From Aradus depressus (taxonomy: Eukaryota; Arthropoda; Insecta; Hemiptera; Aradidae), in the NCBI GenBank assembly GCA_963662175.1, contig OY759225.1, positions 17,967,601-18,031,600 on the forward strand: a stretch of 64,000 bases of DNA. The letters are read 5' to 3'. The position numbers and the translations under genes were made by a program. Of the stretch, positions 9,621-20,112 are shown in pieces. How positions within the stretch are numbered: position 1 is the stretch's first letter; every line of letters begins with the position of its first letter. The notes under the pieces are model-generated. The model did not search any database. It was given only the letters and a program-made list of their open reading frames with translations, and had not been told where the DNA came from.

Positions 9621-9990
9621 GTGTATCAAATTCAGTTTGAGAACCCAGATTTTCATAAAACATAAAATTTCATTTTTGTTCTCACATTCCCATATGAACA
9701 ATGTCTTCCAGAGGGAGTTAGCCTGGATAAGGAAGGAGTTGTGGTAGGTTGTTGTCCTGTGGGAAGAGAGGTAAAGATCAGAGGGACGGGATCTGGTGAC
9801 TTTCTGGTGGATATGGGATTTAAATTGGAGCATTTGGAAGATGTAGGAGGGCTTTTGGGAAGATATGTTTTCAGAGAAAGGAGCCTAGGAAATATTGTCG
9901 ACGAGAGGACGGAAAGAGCCATTTTAGGTCTGTCTAGGAACTAGTTATAGAAGAGTGTCTGGGGTGCCCGAAGATGAATCTTAGAAAAGA
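9621..9990. other. Unrecognised segment with open frames on both strands
   Basis: Frames of 67 codons (plus, 9741-9944) and 89 codons (minus, 9653-9922) overlap, and neither matches a known domain. GC content is somewhat higher than in the surroundings, so an old transposon coding piece is possible. No function is proposed. Confidence 0.25.
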
Positions 9991-10091
9991 TATAAGATTC
10001 AATATAATGAATTTAGCGACACAAAATTGAATATGACGATTCAAAAATGAATTATCAACTATTGATTTTCAAGGTTTTTTAAACATTTTTG

Positions 10092-10441
10092 TTAGGTTAG
10101 GTTAGGTTTTATGACTCATGCCCGGGCTTTAACTACGAGGTCATATCGCCTACTACCAGAGCGCTCTTTCGTCACTCTGGTGGACATGAGCCCGACTCTA
10201 CTGTGGGAGTCCTAAATTTTGCCTACCCTAAATTTTTATTCATCTAGGGTAGGGGTCTTTAACGAGTACCTGACATCGTACAGGCTCGGGACCATCGCTT
10301 AACGTCCCATCCGAAGGACGGCGTGCTTAAGTTTATTTTACCTCCCAGATAAAATAAACTAAGGGCCTCGGTCGGGCTACGAACCCACGACCTTGAGCTC
10401 AGAAGTCAAGCACGCATACCACTGAGCTACCGGCGCCCTCT
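10092..10441 (-). mobile_element. SINE-A, full length
   Basis: Reversed complete copy from TTAGGTTAGGTTAGGTTTTA (three telomere-type pentamers) to CTACCGGCGCCCTCT. B box GGGTTCGTAGCCC and A box TAGCTCAGTGGTA read on the minus strand. Confidence 0.92.
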
Positions 10442-10722
10442 AACATTTTTGTTAGTGATCAGCCATCTCAAATACTTAAAGTAGTCATGATTATCTATCG
10501 CCGACGAAGCAGCTTTTATCAGAATATCTTGTATCATCAAATTGTGAACTTTCTATCAGGATGGTTATTGATTGGTACGATGGTACAAGGAAGCACGGTA
10601 GCCTATCGTTACTGCAGAGAATTAATACTATCTGATGTGGGTCTTTGCGTGATCTTACGGAGTTCATTTTGATCAAAGACACCAAAGTTCGACCAATCCA
10701 TACTGTAAAATGTAGGGGATTA
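10442..10722. other. Unassigned spacer between SINE-A copies
   Basis: Open frames lie on both strands (61 and 64 codons) with no motif. Confidence 0.35.
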
Positions 10723-10974
10723 GAGGGCGCCAGTAGCTCAGTGGTATGCGTGCTTGCCTTCTGAGCTGAAGATCGTGGGCTCGTTAAGCACGCCGTCCTT
10801 CGGATGGTACGTTAAGCGATGGTCACGAGCATGTACGATGTCAGGTACTCGTTAAAGACCCCTACCCTAGGTGAATAAAATTTAGGGTAGTCAAAATTTA
10901 GGACTCCCACAGTAGAGTCGGGCTCATGTCCACCAGAGTGATGAAAGAGTGCTCTGGTAGTAGGCGATATGACG
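10723..10974 (+). mobile_element. SINE-A with deletion after the B box, 3' truncated
   Basis: The head GAGGGCGCCAGTAGCTCAGT runs to GTGGGCTCGTTAAGCACGCC. About 50 bases (the end of the B box to the start of the body) are missing, and the copy stops at GTAGGCGATATGACG without the CCTAA tail. Confidence 0.88.
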
Positions 10975-11112
10975 TAATGAATTTAGAGACACAAAAATGA
11001 GTATTGATTTTTAACTCAAACGGAGAGGGACCGAAAAATTAATTGATTAACTCGTTTTGAGGGAGTTGTATTATATAATATATAATATATTATTTAATAA
11101 ATTATTGTTGTA

Positions 11113-11420
11113 TTAGGTTAGGTTTTATGACTCATGCCCGGGCTTTAACTACGAGGTTATATCGCCTACTACCAGAGCGCTCTTTCGTCACTCTGGTGGA
11201 CATGAGCCCGACTCTACTGTGGGAGTCCTAAATTTTGCCTACCCTAAATTTTTATTCATCTAGGGTAGGGGTCTTTAACGAGTACCTGACATCGTACAGG
11301 CTCGGGACCATCGCTTAACGTCCCATCCGAAGGAAGGCGTGCTTAAGTTTATTTTACCTCCCAGATAAAATAAACTAAGAGCCTCGGTCGGGTTTCGAAC
11401 CCACGACCTTGAGCTCAGAA
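11113..11420 (-). mobile_element. SINE-A, head truncated
   Basis: Reversed from TTAGGTTAGGTTTTATGACTC to CTTGAGCTCAGAA. The first about 45 bases of the tRNA-like head are absent. Confidence 0.9.
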
Positions 11421-11502
11421 TTGTTGTATTATATAAGTTAGTTGTATAGTAAATTATAGTTATAATGTATAATAAGTTAGGTATAATTTATTTATTTATT
11501 AT

Positions 11503-11840
11503 TTAGGTTAGGTTAGGTTTTATGACTCATGCCAGGGGCTTTAACTACGAGGTCATATCGCCTACTACCAGAGAGCTCTTTCGTCACTCTGGTGGACATG
11601 AGCCCGACTCTACTATGGGAGTCATAAATGTTGCCTACCCTAAATTTTTATTCACCTAGGGCAGGGGTCTATAACGAGTGCCTGACATCGTACAGGCTCG
11701 GGACCATCGCTTAACGTCCCATCCGAAGGACGGCGTGCTTAAGTTTATTTTACCTCCCAGATAAAATAAACTAAGAGCCTCGGTCGGGTTTCGAACCCAC
11801 GATCTTGAGCACTCATACCACTGAGCTACCGGAGCCCCCT
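11503..11840 (-). mobile_element. SINE-A, nearly full length
   Basis: Reversed from TTAGGTTAGGTTAGGTTTTA to CTGAGCTACCGGAGCCCCC, with a small deletion in the anticodon-arm region of the head. It is the third SINE-A in tandem-like proximity and the second in the same orientation. Confidence 0.9.
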
Positions 11841-12223
11841 ATATTTATTATTTATTTATTTTTTTATTACTACATTGAAGCCTGTAAAGCTTATTGTAGA
11901 GAGTTGGGGTACAAATGAATATACATCCGATATAATAATAAAGTAAGAATATTACAGCTTAATAAATTTCTAAATATTATAATAAATGCTCACATTTAAC
12001 TTGTATACATAAACTTTGTACTTAAACTGTAATTAACAAGTATTTAACAAGAACTTAATATGAAAATTTCAACTTTAATTCATTTTTCTTTCTTTATTTA
12101 TTTTTTTTGTCCTCTATTCTTAATTTTAATTTCTTCTCCTCCTTTACCTTTTTTTCCTTTCCTAAATTATAGTTATATTATATAATAAGTTAGTTATATA
12201 AGAAAAATATAGTTATAAATAAA
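11841..12223. other. AT-rich sequence, nothing recognised
   Basis: T/A-rich runs without ORF or inverted ends. Confidence 0.4.
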
Positions 12224-12473
12224 TCTGTGGTGTTGGAGTAAAGGGGTATATGTCAGTTTTTCTGTTTTCAGTTTTCAGAGAACTCCCATGTTTCTCAGTT
12301 GTCCCCCTTTTCACTTCCTTTTTTTTCAATGATGTCATAAGATTCTGACTTATTTCTCTTTACCCCAACATAGAGATCACCTATCTAAAGCAAGTTATGA
12401 CTTGCTTTTGATAGGTGTTACCCATTTTCACAAAAAATTGACATATACCCCTTTACCCAAACAGCACAGAAAT
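12224..12473. mobile_element. Short MITE with about 31-bp inverted ends
   Basis: The left end (TCTGTGGTGTTGGAGTAAAG, then GGGTATATGTCA) is inverted at the right (TGACATATACCCCTTTACCC, then AAACAGCACAGA). An internal hairpin near 12380-12418 (ACCTATC...GATAGGT) adds structure. The flanks share AATAA, a possible short target duplication. Non-coding. Confidence 0.6.
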
Positions 12474-13232
12474 AATGTCACAAAATTTTTGTGAAGCTTC
12501 ATCTCATTCATTTTTTTTTAATATTTTGATACTTAACGATGTTGTTAATTGAGAATTCAATTTTTTGAGACCTTCTCCTTTAATTTTGTTATGTATAGGT
12601 GTTATATATTATAAACACACCCTTTTTGGCCATATGGTCTCCCTTTCTACATTTATTTCTATTCTTCCATCAGAATTTCAACCATATTTCGTCCCTCGGC
12701 ACATTCTCAAGTATCCTTCTTTAACGTTTATATTACTATTTGTTTATTTCCAGTTATAAAAACTTCGTCATATATTATCACACCTCACTCGTTCCTCCAT
12801 TCTACTCCCCTACAATCAAACATGATAAGTAAGTACTTTCAGCATTTCTCACAAAATATCTATACGACATAATTTACTGGTTTAGATAGTTTTCCAAGTC
12901 TTGGTTTGTGTTAATTACCAGATGTTGTTTAAAATCGGAAGTCGTTTGGTGGACATGGAAGGCGAAGGGGGAACAGAGGACTCCGGAATCAGGAAGTAGG
13001 GACGAGGATGGTCCGGAAATGAGGGGAGAAGGGTATCTTGAGGGGGGAAACAAAATCTAGGGGTGCTCCCCCACCCCACCTCCGTCATTACGGTAGAGCT
13101 GCCCAGGGGACCAGAATATACTACCAGAACATAAAACATAAATATATCTTCATTCAGAGAATGGGATGTGGGGTGAAAAAAAAAAGTTTAGTGAAAAGAG
13201 TTTTGGGATAATGGGGATGTCGTAATTATCAA
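12474..13232. other. Unassigned sequence
   Basis: The frames at 12565-12759 and 12915-13139 have no recognisable motif. No repeat ends were found. Confidence 0.35.
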
Positions 13233-13633
13233 ATACTAGCAGTAATACCCGGCGTTGCCCGGGGAACTTTGACTTTTCTCCCAATATCTCCTATAAGGCT
13301 ATTCAGTTCCTCGACAGTACATTCATGATGATATAATTTTCAATTATTCATACGGAATAAGGCTTATAGTCCTTCAACTGTAGTAACGCTAGCTTTGGAG
13401 CTAAAACCAATTTATTCAAAAAGATTTCTCATTAATCGTTGAAAAGGTTTTCGAGTTACAAAGATTGCATGGGTGGATGCTGGGATGGACCAGATATTGA
13501 GGTACTAATACGCCTATAACCTTCCACAGACGATGACGAACAAATTTAAAAAAAAATTAATCAAATCCATCAAGCCGTTCGTGAGTTATAGCGGTACAAC
13601 GCACAGACATTTTCAGCTTTATATATATGATTC
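13233..13633 (+). mobile_element. RTE-like non-LTR or derived element fragment
   Basis: Begins ACTAGCAGTAATACCCGGCG with TTGCCCGGGGAACTTTGAC. It ends CGTTCGTGAGTTATAGCGG, CGCACAGACATTTTCAGC and TATATATATGATT. This start/end pair is widespread in arthropod and vertebrate genomes for RTE-type elements. A second fragment is at 46911. Superfamily assignment is from memory of the pattern. Confidence 0.5.
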
Positions 13634-13635
13634 TA

Positions 13636-13985
13636 GAGGGCGCCGGTAGCTCAGTGGTATGCGTGCTTGACTTCTGACCTCAAGGTTGTGGGTTCGTAGC
13701 CCGACCGAGGCCCTTAGTTTATTTTATCTGGGAGGTAAAATAAACTTAAGCACGCCGTCCTTCGGATGGGACGTTAAGCGATGGTCCCGAGCCTGTACGA
13801 TGTCAGGTACTCGTTAAAGACCCCTACCCTAGATGAATAAAAATTTAGGGTAGGCAAAATTTAGGACTCCCACAGTAGAGTCGGGCTCATGTCCACCAGA
13901 GTGACGAAAAAGCGCTCTGGTAGTAGGCGATATGACCTCGTAGTTAAAGCCCGGGCATGTCATAAAACCAAACCTAAACCGAACC
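13636..13985 (+). mobile_element. SINE-A, full length
   Basis: Complete copy from GAGGGCGCCGGTAGCTCAGT to CATAAAACCAAACCTAAACC. The tail pentamers are mutated (AAACC). It is inserted immediately after the ATATATATGATTCTA end of the RTE-like fragment. Confidence 0.92.
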
Positions 13986-14019
13986 TATATGATTCTACTA
14001 CAAAAAAAAAATATATATA

Positions 14020-14180
14020 TCATCAGTAACGTACTTCCCCAACATGAATAAATCAACTAAGTTTTGCTAAAATTTTATAGTAAATTTACTTCGAAATACT
14101 CATACTGACACTGAACTTTGTGCCGATATATTCCTTAGATCGGCAGTTATTGAAGTTTTTGAATCGACCTCTCCGCATCT
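14020..14180 (+). repeat. Rep-C fragment
   Basis: CATCAGTAACGTACTTCCCC, AATAAATCAACTAAGTT, TTTGTGCCGATATATTCC and CGGCAGTTATTGAAGTTTTT. Confidence 0.65.
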
Positions 14181-14362
14181 AAAGGTGCTGACATTATGTT
14201 TGATTTTTTTTTTTTTTTTCAATATTTATTTTACAATCTGTACAAAAACCAGAAGCAGAAGTGTTGACCATAAGAATATATGATAAAACAATAAGTAACA
14301 CAAAATATTTAAATAAATTATAAGAAGCAAGAAAGAAATGAATATGTACAAAAAGAAGAGAC

Positions 14363-14705
14363 CTGAGCAGTGGCGAAGTGGGGAGTGGGTGCTGCACCAT
14401 AACGCGCCTGTTCATTCCGCGTTGCTCATTCGCGATTATTGCACAAAAAACACAATGGCCGCCATCCCCCAGACCCCGTACTCACCAGACCTGGCCCCTG
14501 CGGACTTTTTCCTCTTTCCGAAACTCAAGAGACCCTTAAAAAGCAGAGATTTCACTCAAATCATGAAATTAAAGAAAAATCGCTGGAGGAGCTGAACAGC
14601 ATTCCAGAAGATGAGTTCTCAAGGACCTTCCAGCTGTGGAAACGGCGGTGGGAAAAATGTCTAGCTTCCCAAGGGGAGTACTTTGAAGGGGAAAATGTCC
14701 AATAA
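14363..14705 (+). pseudogene. mariner transposase C-terminal remnant
   Basis: One frame reads LHHNAPVHSALLIRDYC, then PQTPYSPDLAPADFFLFPKL. After a frameshift in the AAAAA run near 14540, a second frame reads EIKEKSLEELNSIP, then WEKCLASQGEYFEG and the stop. This is the catalytic end of a mariner (DD34D) transposase. The last Asp is kept (APADFFLF), but the second is lost: the family has HDNA where this has HHNA. The N-terminus is missing, so the copy is inactive. Confidence 0.88.
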
Positions 14706-14763
14706 CTTCAAAAATCAGTCCTGGATCTCGTATGTTATGGGAACTAAAAAGATAACACCATGA

Positions 14764-14771
14764 GTACATAC
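14764..14771 (+). repeat. Target-site duplication (left) GTACATAC
   Basis: Identical to 15773-15780, flanking the hAT element. It fits the hAT target consensus nTnnnnAn. Confidence 0.8.
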
Positions 14772-15772
14772 TAGTGGTGTCAAACTATCAATAGTCGGCC
14801 AAACCATCGATAGTTCATAGCAAAACTATTGATTAATCGATAGTACTATCGAAATTCTGAAACTTGAATTTTGTACAAGAAAAGCAATCGTTGTCGGGAA
14901 AAAGAGTTCGGTTCCCGTGAGGGCGCCGGTAGCTCAGTATGCGTGTTTGCTCCTTCTGAGCTCAAGAACGTGGGTTCCAAACCCGACCGAGGCCCTTAGT
15001 TTGGTTTATCTGGGAGGTAAAATAAACTTAAGCACGCCGTCCTTCGAATGGGACGTTAAGCGATGGTCCCGAGCCTGTACGATGTCAGGTACTCGTTGAA
15101 GACCCCTGCCCTAGGTGAATAAAAATTTAGGACAGGCAAAATTTAGGACTCCCAGAGTAGAGTCGGGCTCATGTCCACCAGAGTGAGTAAAGAGCGCTCT
15201 GGTAGTAGGCGATATGACCTCATAGTTAAAGCCCAGGCATGAGTCATAAAACCTAACCTACTAGTTAATATATTTTTATTAAATAGTTAATATGTTTTCA
15301 TTTTAAAAAAAAGTTTTTATTGGGAAAAACAAGTTTTTTTAAAAATGTATACTTCAGTTACAAGTTCATGTAAAATGAACAAGTACGTAAACCAAAAATC
15401 TAGACTGAAAAAAAGGTTATGTTAAAAATATCTATATTTTAATAAAACTTAGCATCATATGTGCTGTTTTATTTTGTGGCCCTATGGTCATCTGCTTGTG
15501 GTAAGATGGAAAATGAAAAAATTAGGTACCCACCATATTCACAAAGAAATTACAGTTCCTCCTTACAAGTCTGGTGCATGTCATGTTTTTGTCATCCCAG
15601 GGAAAAATAGTCAAAGAAGTGAAAAAAATAGTTTTATCATAAAATATATAGAACATAGGTGGGAAATTGGAAAGTGCAAGACCGCACAATCGATATTAAA
15701 TACATCTATCGGTAATATTCGATAGCCAAATACAACCGATTAATCGATAGTTATATCGATAATTAGAAACTA
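14772..15772. mobile_element. hAT-1, non-autonomous hAT element with nested SINE-A
   Basis: Starts TAGTGGTGTCAAACTATC and ends TATCGATAATTAGAAACTA, with inverted TAGT ends and subterminal clusters of ATCGAT/TATCGATA. It is bounded by perfect 8-bp duplications. SINE-A is inserted at 14919-15260. An 88-codon plus frame at 15459-15725 matches nothing known, and no transposase was seen. The same left-end sequence occurs reversed at 19606-19674. Confidence 0.8.
14919..15260 (+). mobile_element. SINE-A, full length, nested in hAT-1
   Basis: GAGGGCGCCGGTAGCTCAGT followed directly by ATGCG, with the GGT of the A box deleted. The body is complete and the tail is AAAACCTAACCTA. The damaged A box should weaken Pol III transcription. 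Confidence 0.9.
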
Positions 15773-15780
15773 GTACATAC
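15773..15780 (+). repeat. Target-site duplication (right) GTACATAC
   Basis: Partner of 14764-14771. Confidence 0.8.
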
Positions 15781-16210
15781 ATACACATGAGTTATGAAAA
15801 CATACCGATATGTTCTTTATTTCACAACACACAACACTATCCTGTATACAATTTCACGTTTTTCCTCAGAATGCACTTAATGAGAAAGTAGAATAATGAG
15901 ATAATTGATCGTGGAGCGTTAAATGTCTACTGAAACGAGGGGTGTTGCGGTGCCATCCGTCAAAGGGCGCTGCAGGCACTCTTCTTACACTAACCACAAA
16001 GAGCACGTTTAAAACGGTTTGAAACAAGGTTCTACTTTCTATTTTGTTATTCTCTATTTTCACTGAAAGATTTGCATTCAAAGATTCTAAAGTTTCATTA
16101 AAGCTGAATGGACAAGTCTCATTTGTGAAAAAGGACGCCCAGCATCAAATCTCCAGATAGTCATTTCATTTATTATAATTGATTCAATTAACTATAATAT
16201 AGTTTTTAAC
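15781..16210. other. Unassigned sequence
   Basis: A 71-codon minus frame (15866-16081) has no recognisable motif. Confidence 0.35.
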
Positions 16211-16558
16211 TAGGTTAGGTTAGGTTTTATGACTCACGCCCGGGCTTTAACTACGAGGTCATATCGCCTGCTACCAGAGCGCTCTTTCGTCACTCTGGTG
16301 GACATGAGTCTGACTCTACTGTGGGAGTCCTAAATTTTGCCTACCCTAAATTTTTATTCACTTAGGGTAGGGGTCATTAACGAGTACCTGACATCGTACA
16401 GGCTCGGGACCATCGCTTAACTTCCCATCCGAAGGACGGCGTGCTTAAGTTTATTTTACTTCCCAGATAAAATAAACTAAGGGCCTCGGTCGGGCTACGA
16501 ACCCACGACCTTGAGCTCAGAAGTCAAGCACGCATACCACTGAGCTACCGGCGCCCTC
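16211..16558 (-). mobile_element. SINE-A, full length
   Basis: Reversed from TAGGTTAGGTTAGGTTTTATG to CTACCGGCGCCCTCC. One of the best preserved copies. Confidence 0.92.
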
Positions 16559-16620
16559 CAATTTTTAACTAGGGCTGTGATTTGTATTCAATAAAACAAC
16601 AAAATATGCATAAATATATG

Positions 16621-17224
16621 CAGAGGCCTGCCCCCCCTGGCCAGAGCAAAAAAACAAGATAAAAATTATATAAACTAAAAAAATGATTTTTATTAAAAAT
16701 GGATTGGTTGCAAGTTACCAATAGGATCTTCAAATTTCCCGTGCGTCTGATTCCTAAATCAGCAATCAGCTATTACATAAATGTACATGTACAAAACAAG
16801 TCATATTACATTTATTTAAATATACATGAATTCGATCATTTCATTTCCTCGCTCAAAATCATTTATTTTATACTCTTAAAGCTGATTTTATATGCAAAGT
16901 AAAAATGCAAAGCGCAGCAGCAGCAAATGCACGCTATTGGATGTGAGTCATTTAATTCTAAAAGCACAGAAACCACAGCGTGCATTTGCTGCTACTGCGC
17001 TTTGCATTTTTGCTGGTCATGTAAATTCAACTTAAGTATTACAGTCAGTGGTTACCTCAGGGGGAGCTTCTAGAGGTCCGAGTCTCCCAAATTAATAACA
17101 AAAAGTCTTCAACGCTAACCACGGAAACTGCGGGCTGTGCCCCCAGGAGTCTATACCCCCCACCCTCGTAGCCTAACTTTGCCCCCCCCCCCCTTTCCTG
17201 CTCAAAATCCTGGCTACGCCCCTG
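16621..17224. mobile_element. hAT-2, non-autonomous, copy 1
   Basis: The left end is CAGAGGCCTGCCCCCCCTGG. The right end reads, reversed, CAGGGGCGTAGCCAGGATTT, a common hAT terminus. The flanks AATATATG and TATATATG match at 7 of 8 bases. Inside, 16902-17012 is a hairpin with about 35-bp arms (AATGCAAAGCGCAGCAGCAG and its inverse). A second copy is at 48619-49227. No transposase. Confidence 0.7.
16902..17012. repeat. Internal hairpin of hAT-2
   Basis: The arm AAAAATGCAAAGCGCAGCAG continues CAGCAAATGCACGCT, then a loop of about 40 bases, then the reverse arm. It is conserved in the second copy at 48918-49028. Confidence 0.75.
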
Positions 17225-17265
17225 TATATATGCAAATATATTAGGCAAAATGTGCGTTTAAAAAC

Positions 17266-17340
17266 TAAAAATCCGGCTAGCTAATACTAATAAAAAATCT
17301 GTGAGAGGTCAGACTACATCTTATTTGACAACCTGTGAAA
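17266..17340 (+). mobile_element. Penelope-like 3'-end fragment
   Basis: CCGGCTAGCTAATACTAATA, AAAATCTGTGAGAGGTCAG and TTGACAACCTGTGAAAT match the right terminus at 2570-2636. The upstream GIY-YIG region is absent. Confidence 0.7.
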
Positions 17341-17344
17341 TTCT

Positions 17345-17884
17345 TATTTATTCTCTTGCATGATGATTTGTCCCCCTTATTGGACTGGCTTTACCAAACT
17401 TCTATGTACTGTATGGGAAACAAGATCTAGGAAGAACTAGAGAGGAATTAAGAAGAAGAACTAGGATGAGTCGTGAAACCCATTCATACAGCGTTATACA
17501 CGCGGTCAACTCGAGGTTTAGTTATTGTATGTATTTTAATTTCAGTTTTTTATTACGAGTTTCTAGATTTTAGTTGTTTGTTTCCCATGCTCAAACCTAG
17601 TCCAATGGTGATTTAACAATTTAGTTTTTCAAAACCTTCTTGTCTGATCGAACTTTCGCCTTTGGTTTATAGAAATCCAATTATATATATATTAAAATCA
17701 GTAATTTAAGTATCGTTTTATTAGATAGGCGATCTGGCATCCCATTAATATTTTTATTTTAGTAAAAATCAGTTATACAGTATTGAGAAAATCTCCGCGT
17801 ATTTGAAGTAAAGTGAAGGAAATTATTACTTTAAATAAAATCGCGAACTAAAGTAGAAATATTACAGTAGGTACCGAATCAGCC
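17345..17884. other. Unassigned sequence
   Basis: No feature recognised. Confidence 0.4.
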
Positions 17885-18015
17885 CAATGTCAGGCTCTCG
17901 TTAAAGACTCTATCCCAATAAATCTGGATAGGCAAAAGGACTTCCATATCGGTGCAAAAGAGCTTTTTGGTAGTAGGCGATATTATCTCTTAGTTAAAGC
18001 CCGGGCATGAGTCAC
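17885..18015 (+). mobile_element. SINE-A fragment (3' half)
   Basis: GTCAGGCTCTCGTTAAAGAC, GGTAGTAGGCGATATTATC and AAAGCCCGGGCATGAGTCAC, with several deletions and no head. Confidence 0.75.
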
Positions 18016-18019
18016 AACA

Positions 18020-18480
18020 AAGCCCATAATTAGACAATTGCGCATGCACGATGTAAATAAACTCTAAAGATTTATTAAGTACCCTGAAGAAAGAGAGACT
18101 CCCAGTCTATAAATTACTTAAACAGTTTATATAGAGTTTAATTATAGCGAGGTCAAGTTAAGAACTTCGCTCCCCTCATTCTAGTTTAACAGTTTATCAA
18201 GTCCGGGGGAATCTGAAATAACTCCCCGGGGTATTAAGGACTTCGGGACGAACAAAAACTTTGCACTAATAATATTATTACTAACAATTGTGAGGAACAA
18301 ATTATTTATTATAATTTCTTATAACAACCACCGTTTTACAGATGTGCCTTTCCTCCACTCTCTCAAAATCATTTCACAATGGCATTACTAAATAATAAGT
18401 TCCTAAAAGGGTATTCCTATTTGCATTCTATGCATCGCGTCAACTCTATCGAAATGCACATAGATCACATAGCCTATTTT
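18020..18480. other. Unassigned sequence with a Rep-D piece
   Basis: 18320-18395 (TTATAACAACCACCGTTTTA, CTCAAAATCATTTCACAATG, GGCATTAC) is a Rep-D fragment. The rest is unrecognised. Confidence 0.4.
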
Positions 18481-18484
18481 TTTT

Positions 18485-19085
18485 TTTTAATTTTACTTTT
18501 AAAACTACTAAATGTAAAATTTCATGACACACCGATAATCTGTTAATGAGGTAAAACTATTTTATGCTCAACCTCCACTCACAGTCCCCCTTCCGTTAAG
18601 AATTTTGAGACGTCACAAACCCTTTTTTTCAATTTGGCTTTTAAGAATACAACATGTTTAATTTCATTACAATCCGATTATCCGTTATTGTGTTACCACA
18701 ATGTTTATGCTTAGCCCCCCCCCCCCTCCCCCCATAACCCCTGTTACGAATTTGGAGACACCACGCACCCTATTTTCCAATTTGGGCTTTAAGAATACTA
18801 CATGTGAAATTTCGTCACGATCCGACCATCCGTTTATGAGCTAGCACTATTTTTATGCTTAGGGCCCCCCCACAACCCCCTCCTCCCCTTAAGTATTTTG
18901 AGACCTCACACATCCTATTTTTCAATTGGCTGTTAAGAGTACTGCATGTGAAATTTCTTGACAATCCGACTATCCGTTAATGAGCTAGAATCATTTTTAT
19001 GCTTAGCTCCCCTCATAACCCCCTCCTGTTCAAAATTTTCAGACGCCATGTAGCCTATTTTTCAATCTAGCTCTAAAGAATGCTA
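18485..19085 (+). repeat. Decayed tandem repeat, period about 142-149 bp, about 4 units
   Basis: Each unit has a GAGAC(G/A/C)-type start (near 18608, 18749, 18898, 19040), a TCAATTTGGCTTTTAAGAATAC-like word, then TGTGAAATTTC, CGAC(T/C)ATCCGTTAATGAGCTAG and TTTTTATGCTTAG, followed by a C run and CCCCCTCC. No coding capacity. It may be the internal repeat array of an old transposon. Confidence 0.65.
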
Positions 19086-19605
19086 CATTGCCACCAGAAC
19101 AAATTAGATCGAATAAATCTTTTTCAAGAATTCCTAAAATCCATTTTTTTAGCAGCATTTTTGTTCAAACAAAAAAACAGGTGAACCGAATTTAATAAAA
19201 TTTCTTTCAGATCATATTTACGTTGATACGCTTCGATTGGCACCAAAACACCGTCGTTATCATTTTTCGTTGGCGAGACACCGTGCAGGAAAAGTTGACC
19301 ATGCACGTACAAAGGTACACACACACACACTTCTTTCCAAAAATATTGTAAAAATACTGTAATGACCTTGAAACATAAAAATATGATGAAAATTTTGATT
19401 TCGATTTTCGTACCCATTACAATAACTTCCCTATATGCTGGAAAGTTAATAAATCCACTTAGTAAACAAAGTACGTTAAAGGAACTGATAATACTGATTA
19501 GGGTGAAACCTCTTTTCTTGGTTACTGACAGAACAGCCAAACGTACGGAAACCGAACTCTTTACCCACAGACAGCGGCGATTCCTTTTCTTGTTCAAATT
19601 CATGT

Positions 19606-19674
19606 ATCTGAATTTCGAAACCACTATCGATTAATCAATGGTTTTGCTGAGAACTATCGATAGTTTGACACTTC
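19606..19674 (-). mobile_element. hAT-1 family terminal fragment
   Basis: Reversed it reads TAGAAGTGTCAAACTATCG, AGCAAAACCATTGATTAATC, GATAGTGGTTTCGAAATTC. This is close to 14772-14870 but lacks a 20-bp insert found there. The opposite end of this copy was not located, and the 166-codon minus frame beside it matches nothing. Confidence 0.65.
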
Positions 19675-19679
19675 TAGAA

Positions 19680-20052
19680 ATTAGACAATATAAGTTTTCA
19701 ATAAAAAGTTCTTTATTTATCATCTTTTATAATTTTATTTATTCCCTATTACCAGTGTAATAACGTGTGAGGTTATATATATATAATTTGTTACAGTTAT
19801 ATATAACTCTAAGAAATATTGCAGGGACCAGTAGCTGTCAGCAACAGCAGAGCACTCTATATCACAAGGATGGTTGCAGGCGGTGGCTTACTGTAGAACA
19901 AAATATGAGAAAAGTGTCCCTAAGAAAAATGTATTTGAACGAAAATTCCTTTTACTTCTGGTAAATATGAGATGAGGCCAGGATAGGGCATGGGAACTTT
20001 AAGGGCAAATGGGATGGTACTTTAGTGTGTTTCTGGGATAAAAGATGGCATG
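19680..20052. other. Unassigned AT-rich sequence
   Basis: A 65-codon frame at 19767-19964 has no recognisable motif. Confidence 0.35.
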
Positions 20053-20112
20053 AGGGCGACAATAGCTCAGGAGAAGCGCGCTTGCCTACTGAGCACAACA
20101 TTGCGGTTTAAG
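20053..20112 (+). mobile_element. SINE-A head fragment
   Basis: GAGGGCGACAATAGCTCAGG to GCTTGCCTACTGAGC, a diverged tRNA-like head only. Confidence 0.55.

Noticed and set aside
9653..9944. Overlapping 67- and 89-codon frames as genes
   Set aside because: No recognisable domain on either strand; left as an unassigned segment.
10092..10110. TTAGG runs as true telomere sequence
   Set aside because: Only two or three units, always at the end of SINE-A; they are SINE tails.
14338..14595. First mariner frame as a complete small transposase gene
   Set aside because: It starts inside the protein, lacks the N-terminal half and a catalytic Asp, and is frameshifted.
19124..19624. 166-codon minus ORF as a gene
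   Set aside because: No motif, no splice context, and it overlaps a hAT-1 terminus and an opposite 90-codon frame.
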